Under the pieces are notes generated by a model. That model had not been told where the DNA came from. It saw only the letters and a list, made by a program, of their open reading frames with translations, and ran no database searches. Of a stretch of 64,000 nt of DNA, positions 1-11,790 are shown piece by piece (position 1 is the stretch's first letter; every line of letters starts with the position of its first letter). The stretch spans positions 2,172,501 to 2,236,500 of the forward strand of contig JAWQEG010000135.1 of NCBI GenBank assembly GCA_033782935.1, given 5' to 3'. The stretch is from Petrolisthes cinctipes. Taxonomy: Eukaryota > Arthropoda > Malacostraca > Decapoda > Porcellanidae. The position numbers and the translations under genes are program-made.

Positions 1-27
1 GATCGATTTTCAGTATGTTTTTGGCCT

Positions 28-42
28 GTATTTTGAAAATAC
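28..42. repeat. Monomer palindrome, G/C-ended form
   Basis: GTATTTTGAAAATAC is a perfect inverted repeat with 7-bp arms around a single central G. It recurs at the same place in nearly every A1, A2 and C1 monomer; this is the first copy in the window. It could extrude only a very small cruciform. Such dyads are common in centromeric satellites of several eukaryotes, but the role here is unknown. Confidence 0.9.
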
Positions 43-175
43 TCTAACACGGAGTAGGCATGTACAGATACCTTCTGGGACCTCTAATTATCGAATTTTC
101 GGGTGTTTTGGGACTGAATTTGAGATATCGATTTTTTGGCACCTAAAATGTCGATTTTTAGCATGTTTTTAGCCT

Positions 176-190
176 ATATTTTGAAAATAT
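176..190. repeat. Monomer palindrome, A/T-ended form
   Basis: ATATTTTGAAAATAT, found in B and B' monomers, is the same palindrome with both outer bases changed, G to A on the left and C to T on the right. The two changes keep the pairing perfect. The first copy in the window is given here. Confidence 0.9.
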
Positions 191-339
191 TCTAGCACTG
201 TTTAGGCATGTACAGATTGCTTCTGGGACCCCAAAATATTGAATTTTCTGGTGTTCTGAGCCTAAATTTGAGATATAAACGGGTACAGAAGATACATGCA
301 CATATTGACTTTGGGCATCTAAAATATCGATTTTCAGCA

Positions 340-516
340 TGTTTTGGGCCTGTATTTTGAATATACTCTAACACTGAGTAGGCATGTACAGATTGCTTCT
401 GGGACCCCAAAATATTGAATTTTCGGGTGTTTTGAGCCTGAATTTGAGATATAAACGGGTACTGAAGATGCATTCACATATCGACTTTTGTGCACCTAAA
501 AGATCGATTTTCAGTA
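340..516. repeat. Internal dimer: two half-monomers (340-427 and 428-516)
   Basis: The first half starts TGTTTTGGGCCTGTATTTTG and the second, 88 bp later, TGTTTTGAGCCTGAATTTGAG; the next monomer restarts 89 bp after that. The ends of the halves also align: GCATGTACAGAT, then TTCTGGGACCCCAAAATAT before GAATTTTC in half 1, against GCACCTAAAAGATCGATTTTC in half 2 (compare the C2 copy at 51,145-51,321, where GCATGCACATATCGAC also aligns). Seen directly: shared blocks at both ends in the same order. Inferred: the 177-bp monomer arose by doubling of a unit of about 88 bp, followed by divergence of the halves. Confidence 0.8.
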
Positions 517-3500
517 TGTTTTGAGCATGTATTTTGAAAATACTCTAACACGGAGTAGGCATGTACAGATTGCTTCTGGGACCCCTAAATATCGAATTTT
601 CGGGTGTTTTGGGACTGAATTTGAGATATCGACTTTTTGGCACCTAAAAGATCGATTTTTAGCATGTTTTTAGCCTATATTTTGAAAATATTCTAGCACT
701 GTACAGATTGCTTCTGGGACCCCAAAATATTGAATTTTCGGGTGTTTTGAGCCTGAATTTGAGATATAAACGGGTATAGAAGATACATGCACATATTGAC
801 TTTGGGCATTTAAAATATCGATTTTCAGCATGTTTTGGGCCTGTAATTTGAAAATACTCTAACACTGAGTAGGCATGTACAGATTGCTTCTGGGACCCCA
901 AAAAATTGAATTTTTGGGTGTTTTGAGCCTGAATTTGAGATATAAACGGGTACAGAAGATACATGCAAATATTGACTTTGGTCACCAAAAATATCGATTT
1001 TTAGCATGTTTTGGGCCTGAATTTTGAAAATACTCTAACACGGAGTAGGCATGTACAGATCACTTCTGGGACCCCAAAATATCGAATTTTCGGGTTTTTA
1101 GGGCCAGAATTTGAGATATAAACGGGTACAGAAGATGCATGCACATATCGACTTTTGGGCACCTAAAAGATCGATTTTCAGTATGTTTTTGGCATGTATT
1201 TTGAAAATACTCTAACACGGAGTAGGCAAGTACAGATACCTTCTGGGACCTCTAAATATCGAATTTTCGAGTGTTTTGGGACTGAATTTGAGATATCGAT
1301 TTTTTGGCACCTAAAATGTCGATTTTTAGCATGTTTATAGCCTATATTTTGAAAATATTCTAGCACTGTGTAAGCATGTACAGATTGCTTCTGGGACCCC
1401 AAAATATTGAATTTTCGGGTGTTTTGAGCCTGAATTTGAGATATAAACGGGTACAGAAGATACATGCACATATTGACTTTGGGCATCTAAAATATCGATT
1501 TTCAGCATGTTTTGGGCCTGTATTTTGAAAATACTCTAACACTGAGTAGGCATGTACAGATTGCTTCTGGGACCCCAAAATATTGAATTTTCGGGTGTTT
1601 TGAGCCTGAATTTGAGATATAAACGGGTACTGAAGATGCATGCACATATCGACTTTTGTGCACCTAAAAGATCGATTTTCAGTATGTTTTGAGCATGTAT
1701 TTTGAAAATACTCTAACACGGAGTAGGCATGTACAGATCGCTTCTGGGACCCCTAAATATCGAATTTTCGGGTGTTTTGGGACTGAATTTGAGATATCGA
1801 CTTTTTGGCACCTACAAGATCGATTTTTAGCATGTTTTTAGCCTATATTTTGAAAATATTCTAGCACTGTACAGATTGCTTCTGGGACCCCAAAATATTG
1901 AATTTTCGGGTGTTTTGAGCCTGAATTTGAGATATAAACGGGTACAGAAGATACATGCACATATTGACTTTGGGCACCAAAAATATCGATTTTCAGCATG
2001 TTTTGGGCCTGTATTTTGAAAATACTCTAACACGGAGTAGGCATGTACAAATCGCTTCTGGGACCCCAAAATATCGAATTTTCGGGTGTTTAGGGCCAGA
2101 ATTTGAGATATAAACGGGTACAGAAGATGCATGCACATATCGACTTTTGGGCACCTAAAAGATCGATTTTCAGTATGTTTTTGGCTTGTATTTTGAAAAT
2201 ACTCTAACACGGAGTAGGCATGTACAGATACCTTCTGGGACCTCTAAATATCGAATTTTCGGGTGTTTTGGGACTGAATTTGAGATATCGATTTTTTGGC
2301 ACCTAAAATGTCGATTTTCAGCATGTTTTTAGCCAATATTTTGAAAATATTCTAGCACTGTGTAGGCATGTACAGATTGCTTCTGGGACCCCAAAATATT
2401 GAATTTTCGGGTGTTTTGAGCCTGAATTTGAGATATAAACGGGTACTGAAGATGCATGCACATATCGACTTTTGTGCACCTAAAAGATCGATTTTCAGTA
2501 TGTTTTGAGCATGTATTTTGAAAATACTCTAACACGGAGTAGGCATGTACAGATACCTTCTGGGACCCCTAAATATCGAATTTTCGGGTGTTTTGGGACT
2601 GAATTTGAGATATCGACTTTTTGGCACCTAAAAGATCGATTTTTAGCATGTTTTTAGCCTATATTTTGAAAATATTCTAGCACTGTACAGATTGCTTCTG
2701 GGACCCCAAAATATTGAATTTTCGGGTGTTTTGAGCCTGAATTTGAGATATAAACGGGTACAGAAGATACATGCACATATTGACTTTGGGCATCTAAAAT
2801 ATCGATTTTCAGCATGTTTTGGGCCTGTATTTTGAAAATACTCTAACACGGAGTAGGCATGTACTGATCGCTTCTGGGACCCCAAAATATCGAATTTTCG
2901 GGTGTTTAGGGCCAGAATTTGAGATATAAACGGGTACAGAAGATGCATGCACATATCGACTTTTGGGCACCTAAAAGATCGATTTTCAGTATGTTTTTGG
3001 CCTGTATTTTGAAAATACTCTAAGACGGAGTAGGCATGTACAGATACCTTCTGGGACCTCTAAATATCGAATTTTCGGGTGTTTTGGGACTGAATTTGAG
3101 ATATCGACTTTTTGGCACCTAAAAGATCGATTTTTTGCATGTTTTTAGCCTATATTTTGAAAATATTCTAGCACTGTACAGATTGCTTCTGGGACCCTGA
3201 AATATTGAATTTTCGGGTGTTTTGAGCCTCAATTTGAGATATAAACGGGTACAGAAGATGCATGCACATATCGACTTTTGGGCACCTAAAAGATCGATTT
3301 TCAGTATGTTTTTGGCCTGTATTTTGAAAATACTCTAACACGGAGTAGGCATGTACAGATACCTTCTGGGACCCCTAAATATCGAATTTTCGGGTGTTTT
3401 GGGACTGAATTTGAGATATAGATTTTTTGACACCTAAAATGTCGATTTTTAGCATGTTTTTATCCTATATTTTGAAAATATTCTAGCACTGTGTAGGCAT

Positions 3501-4451
3501 GTACAGATTGCTTCAGGGACCCCAAAATATTGAATTTTCGGGTGTTTTGAGCCTGAATTTGAGATATAAACGGGTACAGAAGATACACGCACATATTGAC
3601 TTTGGGCATCTAAAATATCGATTTTCAGCATGTTTTGGGCCTGTATTTTGAAAATACTCTAACACTGAGTAGGCATGTACAGATTGCTTCTGGGACCCCA
3701 AAATATCGAATTTTCGGGTGTTTTGAGCCTGAATTTGAGATATAAACGGGTACTGAAGATGCATGCACATATCGACTTTTGTGCACCTAAAAGATCGATT
3801 TTCAGTATGTTTTAAGCATGTATTTTGAAAATACTCTAACACGGAGTAGGCATGTACAGATCGCTTCTGGGACCCCTAAATATCGAATTTTCGGGTGTTT
3901 TGGGACTGAATTTGAGATATCGACTTTTTGACACCTAAAAGATCGATTTTTAGCATGTTTTTAGCCTATATTTTGAAAATATTCTAGCACTGAGTAGGCA
4001 TGTACAGATTGCTTCTGGGACCCCAAAATATTGAATTTTCGGGTGTTTTGAGCCTGAATTTGAGATATAAACGGGTACAGAAGATACATGCACATATTGA
4101 CTTTGGGCACCAAAAATATCGATTTTCAGCATGTTTTGGGCCTGAATTTTGAAAATACTCTAACACGGAGTAGGCATGTACAGATCGCTTCTGGGACCCC
4201 AAAATATCGAATTTTCGGTGTTTAGGGCCAGAATTTGAGATATAAACGGGTACAGAAGATGCATGCACATATCGACTTTTGGGCACCTAAAAGATCGATT
4301 TTCAGTATGTTTTTGGCCTGTATTTTGAAAATACTCTAACACGGAGTAGGCATGTACAGATACCTTCTGGGACCTCTAAATATCGAATTTTCGGGTGTTT
4401 TGGGACTGAATTTCAGATATCGATTTTTTGGCACCTAAAATGTCGATTTTC

Positions 4452-5091
4452 AGCATGTTTTTAGCCAATATTTTGAAAATATTCTAGCACTGTGTAGGCA
4501 TGTACAGATTGCTTCTGGGACCCCAAAATATTGAATTTTCGGGTGTTTTGAGCCTGAATTTGAGATATAAACGGGTACTGAAGATGCATGCACATATCGA
4601 CTTTTGTGCACCTAAAAGATCGATTTTCAGTATGTTTTGAGCATGTATTTTGAAAATACTCTAACACGAAGTAGGCATGTACAGATCGCTTCTGGGACCC
4701 CTAAATATCGAATTTTCGGGTGTTTTGGGACTGAATTTGAGATATCGACTTTTTGGCACCTAAAAGATCGATTTTTAGCATGTTTTTAGCCTATATTTTG
4801 AAAATATTGTAGCACTGTACAGATTGCTTCTGGGACCCCAAAATATTGAATTTTCGGGTGTTTTGAGCCTGAATTTGAGATATAAACGGGTACAGAAGAT
4901 GCATGCACATATCGACTTTTGGGCACCTAAAAGATCGATTTTCAGTATGTTTTTGGCTTGTATTTTGAAAATACTCTAACACGGAGTAGGCATGTACAGA
5001 TACCTTCTGGGACCTCTAAATATCGAATTTTCGGGTGTTTTGGGACTGAATTTGAGATATCGATTTTTTGGCACCTAAAATGTCGATTTTT
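4452..5091. repeat. 640-bp tetramer HOR variant
   Basis: It consists of four monomers: a B-front/C1-back hybrid (4,452-4,628, 177 bp), A1 (4,629-4,776), a B'-front/C2-back hybrid (4,777-4,943, 167 bp) and A2 (4,944-5,091). Each hybrid has replaced a B plus C pair. The same tetramer occurs at 6,408-7,047, 11,340-11,979 and 17,450-18,089, so it is a recurring HOR class and not a single accident. It is the 992-bp hexamer minus two monomers. Confidence 0.85.
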
Positions 5092-6888
5092 AGCATGTTT
5101 TTAGCCTATATTTTGAAAATATTCTAGCACTGTGTAGGCATGTACAGATTGCTTCTGGGACCCCAAAATATTGAATTTTCGGGTGTTTTGAGCCTGAATT
5201 TGAGATATAAACTGGTACAGAAGATACATGCACATATTGACTTTGGGCATCTAAAATATCGATTTTCAGCATGTTTTGGGCCTGTATTTTGAAAATACTC
5301 TAACACGGAGTAGGCATGTACTGATCGCTTCTGGGACCCCAAAATATCGAATTTTCGGGTGTTTAGGGCCAGAATTTGAGATATAAACGGGTACAGAAGA
5401 TGCATGCACATATCGACTTTTGGGCACCTAAAAGATCGATTTTCAGTATGTTTTTGGCCTGTATTTTGAAAATACTCTAAGACGGAGTAGGCATGTACAG
5501 ATACCTTCTGGGACCTCTAAATATCGAATTTTCGGGTGTTTTGGGACTGAATTTGAGATATCGACTTTTTGGCACCTAAAAGATCGATTTTTTGCATGTT
5601 TTTAGCCTATATTTTGAAAATATTCTAGCACTGTACAGATTGCTTCTGGGACCCTAAAATATTGAATTTTCGGGTGTTTTGAGCCTGAATTTGATATATA
5701 AACGGGTACAGAAGATGCATGCACATATCGACTTTTGGGCACCTAAAAGATCGATTTTCAGTATGTTTTTGGCCTGTATTTTGAAAATACTCTAACACGG
5801 AGTAGGCATGTACAGATACCTTCGGGGACCCCTAAATATCGAATTTTCGGGTGTTTTGGGACTGAATTTGAGATATCGATTTTTTGACACCTAAAATGTC
5901 GATTTTTAGCATGTTTTTAGCCTATATTTTGAAAATATTCTAGCACTGTGTAGGCATGTACAGATTGCTTCAGGGACCCCAAAATATTGAATTTTCGGGT
6001 GTTTTGAGCCTGAATTTGAGATATAAACGGGTACAGAAGATACATGCACATATTGACTTTGGGCATCTAAAATATCGATTTTCAGCATGTTTTGGGCCTG
6101 AATTTTGAAAATACTCTAACACGGAGTAGGCATGTACAGATCGCTTCTGGGACCCCAAAATATCGAATTTTCGGTGTTTAGGGACAGAATTTGAGATATA
6201 AACGGGTACAGAAGATGCATGCACATATCGACTTTTGGGCACCTAAAAGATCGATTTTCAGTATGTTTTTGGCCTGTATTTTGAAAATACTCTAACACGG
6301 ATTAGGCATGTACAGATACCTTGTGGGACCTCTAAATATCGAATTTTCGGGTGTTTTGGGACTGAATTTGAGATATCGATTTTTTGGCACCTAAAATGTC
6401 GATTTTCAGCATGTTTTTAGCCAATATTTTGAAAATATTCTAGCACTGTGTAGGCATGTACAGATTGCTTCTGGGACCCCAAAATATTGAATTTTCGGGT
6501 GTTTTGAGCCTGAATTTGAGATATAAACGGGTACTGAAGATGCATGCACATATCGACTTTTGTGCACCTAAAAGATCGATTTTCATTATGTTTTGAGCAT
6601 GTATTTTGAAAATACTCTAACACGGAGTAGGCATGTACAGATACCTTCTGGGACCCCTAAATATCGAATTTTCGGGTGTTTTGGGACTGAATTTGAGATA
6701 TCGACTTTTTGGCACCTAAAAGATCGATTTTTAGCATGTTTTTAGCCTATATTTTGAAAATATTGTAGCACTGTACAGATTGCTTCTGGGACCCCAAAAT
6801 ATTGAATTTTCGGGTGTTTTGAGCCTGAATTTGAGATATAAACGGGTACAGAAGATGCATGCACATATCGACTTTTGGGCACCTAAAA

Positions 6889-9800
6889 GATCGATTTTCA
6901 GTATGTTTTTGGCCTGTATTTTGAAAATACTCTAACACGGAGTAGGCATGTACAGATACCTTCTGGGACCTCTAATTATCGAATTTTCGGGTGTTTTGGG
7001 ACTGAATTTGAGATATCGATTTTTTGGCACCTAAAATGTCGATTTTTAGCATGTTTTTAGCCTATATTTTGAAAATATTCTAGCACTGTTTAGGCATGTA
7101 CAGATTGCTTCTGGGACCCCAAAATATTGAATTTTCTGGTGTTCTGAGCCTAAATTTGAGATATAAACGGGTACAGAAGATACATGCACATATTGACTTT
7201 GGGCATCTAAAATATCGATTTTCAGCATGTTTTGGGCCTGTATTTTGAATATACTCTAACACTGAGTAGGCATGTACAGATTGCTTCTGGGACCCCAAAA
7301 TATTGAATTTTCGGGTGTTTTGAGCCTGAATTTGAGATATAAACGGGTACTGAAGATGCATTCACATATCGACTTTTGTGCACCTAAAAGATCGATTTTC
7401 AGTATGTTTTGAGCATGTATTTTGAAAATACTCTAACACGGAGTAGGCATGTACAGATTGCTTCTGGGACCCCTAAATATCGAATTTTCGGGTGTTTTGG
7501 GACTGAATTTGAGATATCGACTTTTTGGCACCTAAAAGATCGATTTTTAGCATGTTTTTAGCCTATATTTTGAAAATATTCTAGCACTGTACAGATTGCT
7601 TCTGGGACCCCAAAATATTGAATTTTCGGGTGTTTTGAGCCTGAATTTGAGATATAAACGGGTATAGAAGATACATGCACATATTGACTTTGGGCATTTA
7701 AAATATCGATTTTCAGCATGTTTTGGGCCTGTAATTTGAAAATACTCTAACACTGAGTAGGCATGTACAGATTGCTTCTGGGACCCCAAAAAATTGAATT
7801 TTCGGGTGTTTTGAGCCTGAATTTGAGATATAAACGGGTACAGAAGATACATGCAAATATTGACTTTGGTCACCAAAAATATCGATTTTTAGCATGTTTT
7901 GGGCCTGAATTTTGAAAATACTCTAACACGGAGTAGGCATGTACAGATCACTTCTGGGACCCCAAAATATCGAATTTTCGGGTTTTTAGGGCCAGAATTT
8001 GAGATATAAACGGGTACAGAAGATGCATGCACATATCGACTTTTGGGCACCTAAAAGATCGATTTTCAGTATGTTTTTGGCATGTATTTTGAAAATACTC
8101 TAACACGGAGTAGGCAAGTACAGACACCTTCTGGGACCTCTAAATATCGAATTTTCGAGTGTTTTGGGACTGAATTTGAGATATCGATTTTTTGGCACCT
8201 AAAATGTCGATTTTTAGCATGTTTATAGCCTATATTTTGAAAATATTCTAGCACTGTGTAAGCATGTACAGATTGCTTCTGGGACCCCAAAATATTGAAT
8301 TTTCGGGTGTTTTGAGCCTGAATTTGAGATATAAACGGGTACAGAAGATACATGCACATATTGACTTTGGGCATCTAAAATATCGATTTTCAGCATGTTT
8401 TGGGCCTGTATTTTGAAAATACTCTAACACTGAGTAGGCATGTACAGATTGCTTCTGGGACCCCAAAATATTGAATTTTCGGGTGTTTTGAGCCTGAATT
8501 TGAGATATAAACGGGTACTGAAGATGCATGCACATATCGACTTTTGTGCACCTAAAAGATCGATTTTCAGTATGTTTTGAGCATGTATTTTGAAAATACT
8601 CTAACACGGAGTAGGCATGTACAGATCGCTTCTGGGACCCCTAAATATCGAATTTTCGGGTGTTTTGGGACTGAATTTGAGATATCGACTTTTTGGCACC
8701 TACAAGATCGATTTTTAGCATGTTTTTAGCCTATATTTTGAAAATATTCTAGCACTGTACAGATTGCTTCTGGGACCCCAAAATATTGAATTTTCGGGTG
8801 TTTTGAGCCTGAATTTGAGATATAAACGGGTACAGAAGATACATGCACATATTGACTTTGGGCACCAAAAATATCGATTTTCAGCATGTTTTGGGCCTGT
8901 ATTTTGAAAATACTCTAACACGGAGTAGGCATGTACAAATCGCTTCTGGGACCCCAAAATATCGAATTTTCGGGTGTTTAGGGCCAGAATTTGAGATATA
9001 AACGGGTACAGAAGATGCATGCACATATCGACTTTTGGGCACCTAAAAGATCGATTTTCAGTATGTTTTTGGCTTGTATTTTGAAAATACTCTAACACGG
9101 AGTAGGCATGTACAGATACCTTCTGGGACCTCTAAATATCGAATTTTCGGGTGTTTTGGGACTGAATTTGAGATATCGATTTTTTGGCACCTAAAATGTC
9201 GATTTTCAGCATGTTTTTAGCCAATATTTTGAAAATATTCTAGCACTGTGTAGGCATGTACAGATTGCTTCTGGGACCCCAAAATATTGAATTTTCGGGT
9301 GTTTTGAGCCTGAATTTGAGATATAAACGGGTACTGAAGATGCATGCACATATCGACTTTTGTGCACCTAAAAGATCGATTTTCAGTATGTTTTGAGCAT
9401 GTATTTTGAAAATACTCTAACACGGAGTAGGCATGTACAGATACCTTCTGGGACCCCTAAATATCGAATTTTCGGGTGTTTTGGGACTGAATTTGAGATA
9501 TCGACTTTTTGGCACCTAAAAGATCGATTTTTAGCATGTTTTTAGCCTATATTTTGAAAATATTCTAGCACTGTACAGATTGCTTCTGGGACCCCAAAAT
9601 ATTGAATTTTCGGGTGTTTTGAGCCTGAATTTGAGATATAAACGGGTACAGAAGATACATGCACATATTGACTTTGGGCATCTAAAATATCGATTTTCAG
9701 CATGTTTTGGGCCTGTATTTTGAAAATACTCTAACACGGAGTAGGCATGTACTGATCGCTTCTGGGACCCCAAAATATCGAATTTTCGGGTGTTTAGGGC

Positions 9801-11790
9801 CAGAATTTGAGATATAAACGGGTACAGAAGATGCATGCACATATCGACTTTTGGGCACCTAAAAGATCGATTTTCAGTATGTTTTTGGCCTGTATTTTGA
9901 AAATACTCTAAGACGGAGTAGGCATGTACAGATACCTTCTGGGACCTCTAAATATCGAATTTTCGGGTGTTTTGGGACTGAATTTGAGATATCGACTTTT
10001 TGGCACCTAAAAGATCGATTTTTTGCATGTTTTTAGCCTATATTTTGAAAATATTCTAGCACTGTACAGATTGCTTCTGGGACCCTGAAATATTGAATTT
10101 TCGGGTGTTTTGAGCCTCAATTTGAGATATAAACGGGTACAGAAGATGCATGCACATATCGACTTTTGGGCACCTAAAAGATCGATTTTCAGTATGTTTT
10201 TGGCCTGTATTTTGAAAATACTCTAACACGGAGTAGGCATGTACAGATACCTTCTGGGACCCCTAAATATCGAATTTTCGGGTGTTTTGGGACTGAATTT
10301 GAGATATAGATTTTTTGACACCTAAAATGTCGATTTTTAGCATGTTTTTATCCTATATTTTGAAAATATTCTAGCACTGTGTAGGCATGTACAGATTGCT
10401 TCAGGGACCCCAAAATATTGAATTTTCGGGTGTTTTGAGCCTGAATTTGAGATATAAACGGGTACAGAAGATACACGCACATATTGACTTTGGGCATCTA
10501 AAATATCGATTTTCAGCATGTTTTGGGCCTGTATTTTGAAAATACTCTAACACTGAGTAGGCATGTACAGATTGCTTCTGGGACCCCAAAATATCGAATT
10601 TTCGGGTGTTTTGAGCCTGAATTTGAGATATAAACGGGTACTGAAGATGCATGCACATATCGACTTTTGTGCACCTAAAAGATCGATTTTCAGTATGTTT
10701 TAAGCATGTATTTTGAAAATACTCTAACACGGAGTAGGCATGTACAGATCGCTTCTGGGACCCCTAAATATCGAATTTTCGGGTGTTTTGGGACTGAATT
10801 TGAGATATCGACTTTTTGACACCTAAAAGATCGATTTTTAGCATGTTTTTAGCCTATATTTTGAAAATATTCTAGCACTGAGTAGGCATGTACAGATTGC
10901 TTCTGGGACCCCAAAATATTGAATTTTCGGGTGTTTTGAGCCTGAATTTGAGATATAAACGGGTACAGAAGATACATGCACATATTGACTTTGGGCACCA
11001 AAAATATCGATTTTCAGCATGTTTTGGGCCTGAATTTTGAAAATACTCTAACACGGAGTAGGCATGTACAGATCGCTTCTGGGACCCCAAAATATCGAAT
11101 TTTCGGTGTTTAGGGCCAGAATTTGAGATATAAACGGGTACAGAAGATGCATGCACATATCGACTTTTGGGCACCTAAAAGATCGATTTTCAGTATGTTT
11201 TTGGCCTGTATTTTGAAAATACTCTAACACGGAGTAGGCATGTACAGATACCTTCTGGGACCTCTAAATATCGAATTTTCGGGTGTTTTGGGACTGAATT
11301 TCAGATATCGATTTTTTGGCACCTAAAATGTCGATTTTCAGCATGTTTTTAGCCAATATTTTGAAAATATTCTAGCACTGTGTAGGCATGTACAGATTGC
11401 TTCTGGGACCCCAAAATATTGAATTTTCGGGTGTTTTGAGCCTGAATTTGAGATATAAACGGGTACTGAAGATGCATGCACATATCGACTTTTGTGCACC
11501 TAAAAGATCGATTTTCAGTATGTTTTGAGCATGTATTTTGAAAATACTCTAACACGAAGTAGGCATGTACAGATCGCTTCTGGGACCCCTAAATATCGAA
11601 TTTTCGGGTGTTTTGGGACTGAATTTGAGATATCGACTTTTTGGCACCTAAAAGATCGATTTTTAGCATGTTTTTAGCCTATATTTTGAAAATATTGTAG
11701 CACTGTACAGATTGCTTCTGGGACCCCAAAATATTGAATTTTCGGGTGTTTTGAGCCTGAATTTGAGATATAAACGGGTACAGAAGATGC
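6889..11790. repeat. 6,888-bp segmental unit, copy 2 (first 4.9 kb)
   Basis: It is near-identical to bases 1 to about 4,900 at an offset of exactly 6,888. I noticed two differences: T at 915 against C at 7,803, and T at 1,237 against C at 8,125. From about 11,808 differences become frequent (G at 11,808 against T at 4,920; C at 11,846 against T at 4,958), so the recent duplication ends or has been overwritten near there. Such high identity means either a very recent event or a duplicated stretch in the assembly. Confidence 0.9.

Larger units (their letters stand above)
1..6888. repeat. 6,888-bp segmental unit, copy 1
   Basis: The sequence from base 1 recurs from base 6,889. This unit holds about 42 monomers, including ordinary trimers, a C1-front/B-back hybrid at 827-1,002, two B/C1 hybrids followed by 640-bp tetramers (4,452-5,091 and 6,408-7,047) and a further B/C1 hybrid at 2,320-2,496. 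Private changes such as AGGCAAGTACAG near 1,228 and AAAAAATTG near 900 also appear in copy 2, showing true duplication rather than ordinary similarity between HOR units. Its left limit is outside the window. Confidence 0.92.

Noticed and set aside
28..42. Rho-independent terminator or hairpin RNA
   Set aside because: The palindrome has a one-base centre and AT-rich arms with no T tract, recurs in nearly every monomer, and could not form a stable RNA loop.
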